Source: Melittangium boletus DSM 14713 (GTDB taxonomy: Bacteria > Myxococcota > Myxococcia > Myxococcales > Myxococcaceae). Taken from it: 64,000 bases of DNA. The notes under the pieces were generated by a model. It made no database searches. It was not told the origin of the DNA and saw only the letters and a list, made by a program, of their open reading frames with translations. The stretch covers positions 8,623,765-8,687,764 of the forward strand of contig NZ_CP022163.1 of assembly GCF_002305855.1 (NCBI RefSeq). Reading direction: 5' to 3'. The translations under genes and the position numbers were made by a program. Positions within the stretch are counted from its first letter, which is position 1; each line of letters begins with the position of its first letter. Below, piece after piece: positions 63,144 through 64,000 of this stretch.

Positions 63144-63911
63144 TCATGGCTGGAGAGAGCGGGGCTCAGGAGGGGGGTCTCGCACAGGCATGTAGCACTT
63201 GCCCTGGTGCTCGGCGGTGGTTCGGGGGCAGGGAGCATCCTGCTTGAGTTGAGCCCAGCAACCGCCGTTGATCTCCACCTCGGCGCCCTCGGTGCAGGGC
63301 GGCTTGTGCTGGCCCTTGAACGGCTTGGACGGCAGGGGATAGCCGATGATGGGGCGGGTAGACGCCGCCAGGTCGACCCAGCTCACGGACTCGCCGGACA
63401 CGGTCTCCACCTCTCCCACGTCCAGCGTCGCATCCTTGGGGGCGGGCGCCCGGGGCCAGAGCAGGAGTCCCATCACGAGCGCCACGCCTCCGAGGGTGGC
63501 GAGACCAAGGGGCAACAGGCGTCGGCGCGGGCGCGGGCTTGGTGGCGCGAGGTGGGGCTCGCGGGAGAGGAAGGCCGCCGTGTCCTCGCAGTCCTCGACG
63601 CAGGTCATCGCGCCGGACAGCCGGATGTGCAGCAGCGTCAGCTCGTGGAGTGCCCGGGTCGTCGCCCCCGGCGTGCGCTCCACCTCCACCGAGACGAAGG
63701 GGGGAGACACCTCGCTCAGCGAGCGCACGGCACAGGAGGCGCGGGGAGCCCAGGGGTTGGAGGCATCGGGCACCATCACGAGCGCGGGAGCGCCGGTCTC
63801 GATGTGATGCGCCTCGTAGACGTAGCCCAGGGCCGGATCCGAGTCCGGATGAAGCCTGCCGAGGAGGTACGGTCCCAGCCTGCTGCCTTCGCGTGGAGGA
63901 GTGTCGCTCAC
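63144..63911 (-). CDS. Kinase-like membrane protein with a Cys-rich C-terminus
   Basis: A 255-residue protein. Residues 1-120 resemble a short N-lobe-like or degenerate kinase-type region (LGPYLLGRL...GYVYEAHH), without visible catalytic HRD or DFG motifs. One transmembrane helix lies around 135-160, and the outer tail has NGGCWAQLKQDAPC...GKCYMPV. The tail pattern matches the 8161-8721 gene. It is probably a degenerate or regulatory kinase relative. GTG 63911 has an excellent AAAGGAGAGG site, better than ATG 63983. Confidence 0.68.
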   Translation of the reverse strand: MSDTPPREGSRLGPYLLGRLHPDSDPALGYVYEAHHIETGAPALVMVPDASNPWAPRASCAVRSLSEVSPPFVSVEVERTPGATTRALHELTLLHIRLSGAMTCVEDCEDTAAFLSREPHLAPPSPRPRRRLLPLGLATLGGVALVMGLLLWPRAPAPKDATLDVGEVETVSGESVSWVDLAASTRPIIGYPLPSKPFKGQHKPPCTEGAEVEINGGCWAQLKQDAPCPRTTAEHQGKCYMPVRDPPPEPRSLQP

Positions 63912-64000
63912 GCCTGCCTCTCCTTTCGAGGTGAGTGCGGAGAGCTTACCTTGGAAGTCGGGCGGCCAGGAACAGAACTTCACGCTCAGGTCCGACTACC

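Overview
The window looks like an accessory stretch of a myxobacterial chromosome, probably Cystobacterineae-like. The evidence is high GC, a four-repeat myxobacterial haemagglutinin of exactly 267 residues, a MYXO-CTERM-tagged beta-helix protein, many short lipoproteins, kelch, delta-60 and ELWxxDGT repeat proteins, an Oar-like TonB receptor, and Ser/Thr-kinase C-terminal cassettes. No rRNA, complete tRNA, CRISPR array or prophage structural module was seen. All statements rest on reading the sequence by eye; no database was searched.

Layout. 0-5 kb: an AT-richer orphan gene, about 0.9 kb without a confident gene, an IS5-family element (2009-2998), then a secreted PD-(D/E)XK-like protein and its partner gene, flanked by two tRNA-3'-end-like repeats. 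5-12 kb: divergent GST/LysR pair, a lipoprotein operon with a metzincin-like motif, a deleted beta-helix remnant, a kinase-tail protein, a peptidoglycan-binding/EEP-nuclease fusion, a hydrolase fragment and a delta-60 protein. 12-25 kb: a GH31 glycosidase with three inserted carbohydrate-binding domains, an epoxide-hydrolase-like gene, a DHFR-like/TetR pair with a visible operator, an Oar-like TonB receptor, a double-psi barrel lipoprotein, an exported HicA-like protein next to a DUF3841 gene, and a decayed NmrA/TetR pair. 25-40 kb: surface and secreted proteins (14-kelch lipoprotein, beta-helix, MBHA lectin, ELWxxDGT), an Imm26-like orphan, a PQQ sugar dehydrogenase, a GAF/PAS histidine kinase and a METTL25-like methyltransferase.

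40-48 kb: two nearly identical copies of a YcaC-like isochorismatase gene in direct orientation. The first is interrupted at its 3' end by an intact-looking IS4-family element (41321-42993, 11-bp target duplication). Between them lie a second copy of the nuclease/partner cassette and a multidomain peptidoglycan hydrolase (M23, GH25, 13 binding repeats). 48-57 kb: glucuronan-lyase-like enzyme, methyltransferase, hybrid histidine kinase, a class I terpene cyclase with an adjacent methyltransferase, a LysM/C39-like protein and secreted hypotheticals. 57-64 kb: VOC, DUF2277, VanW and glycosyltransferase genes, a GH128-like lipoprotein, an RbfA paralogue overlapping an internally deleted RtcB gene, and a kinase-tail protein.

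The themes are predation or antagonism (secreted nuclease-like, HicA-like and cell-wall-degrading proteins with possible immunity partners), envelope adhesion and carbohydrate processing, and active rearrangement (two IS elements, direct repeats, several truncated genes). The best candidates for something not previously described are the duplicated secreted nuclease/partner cassette, the exported HicA-like/DUF3841 pair, and the terpene cyclase/methyltransferase pair.
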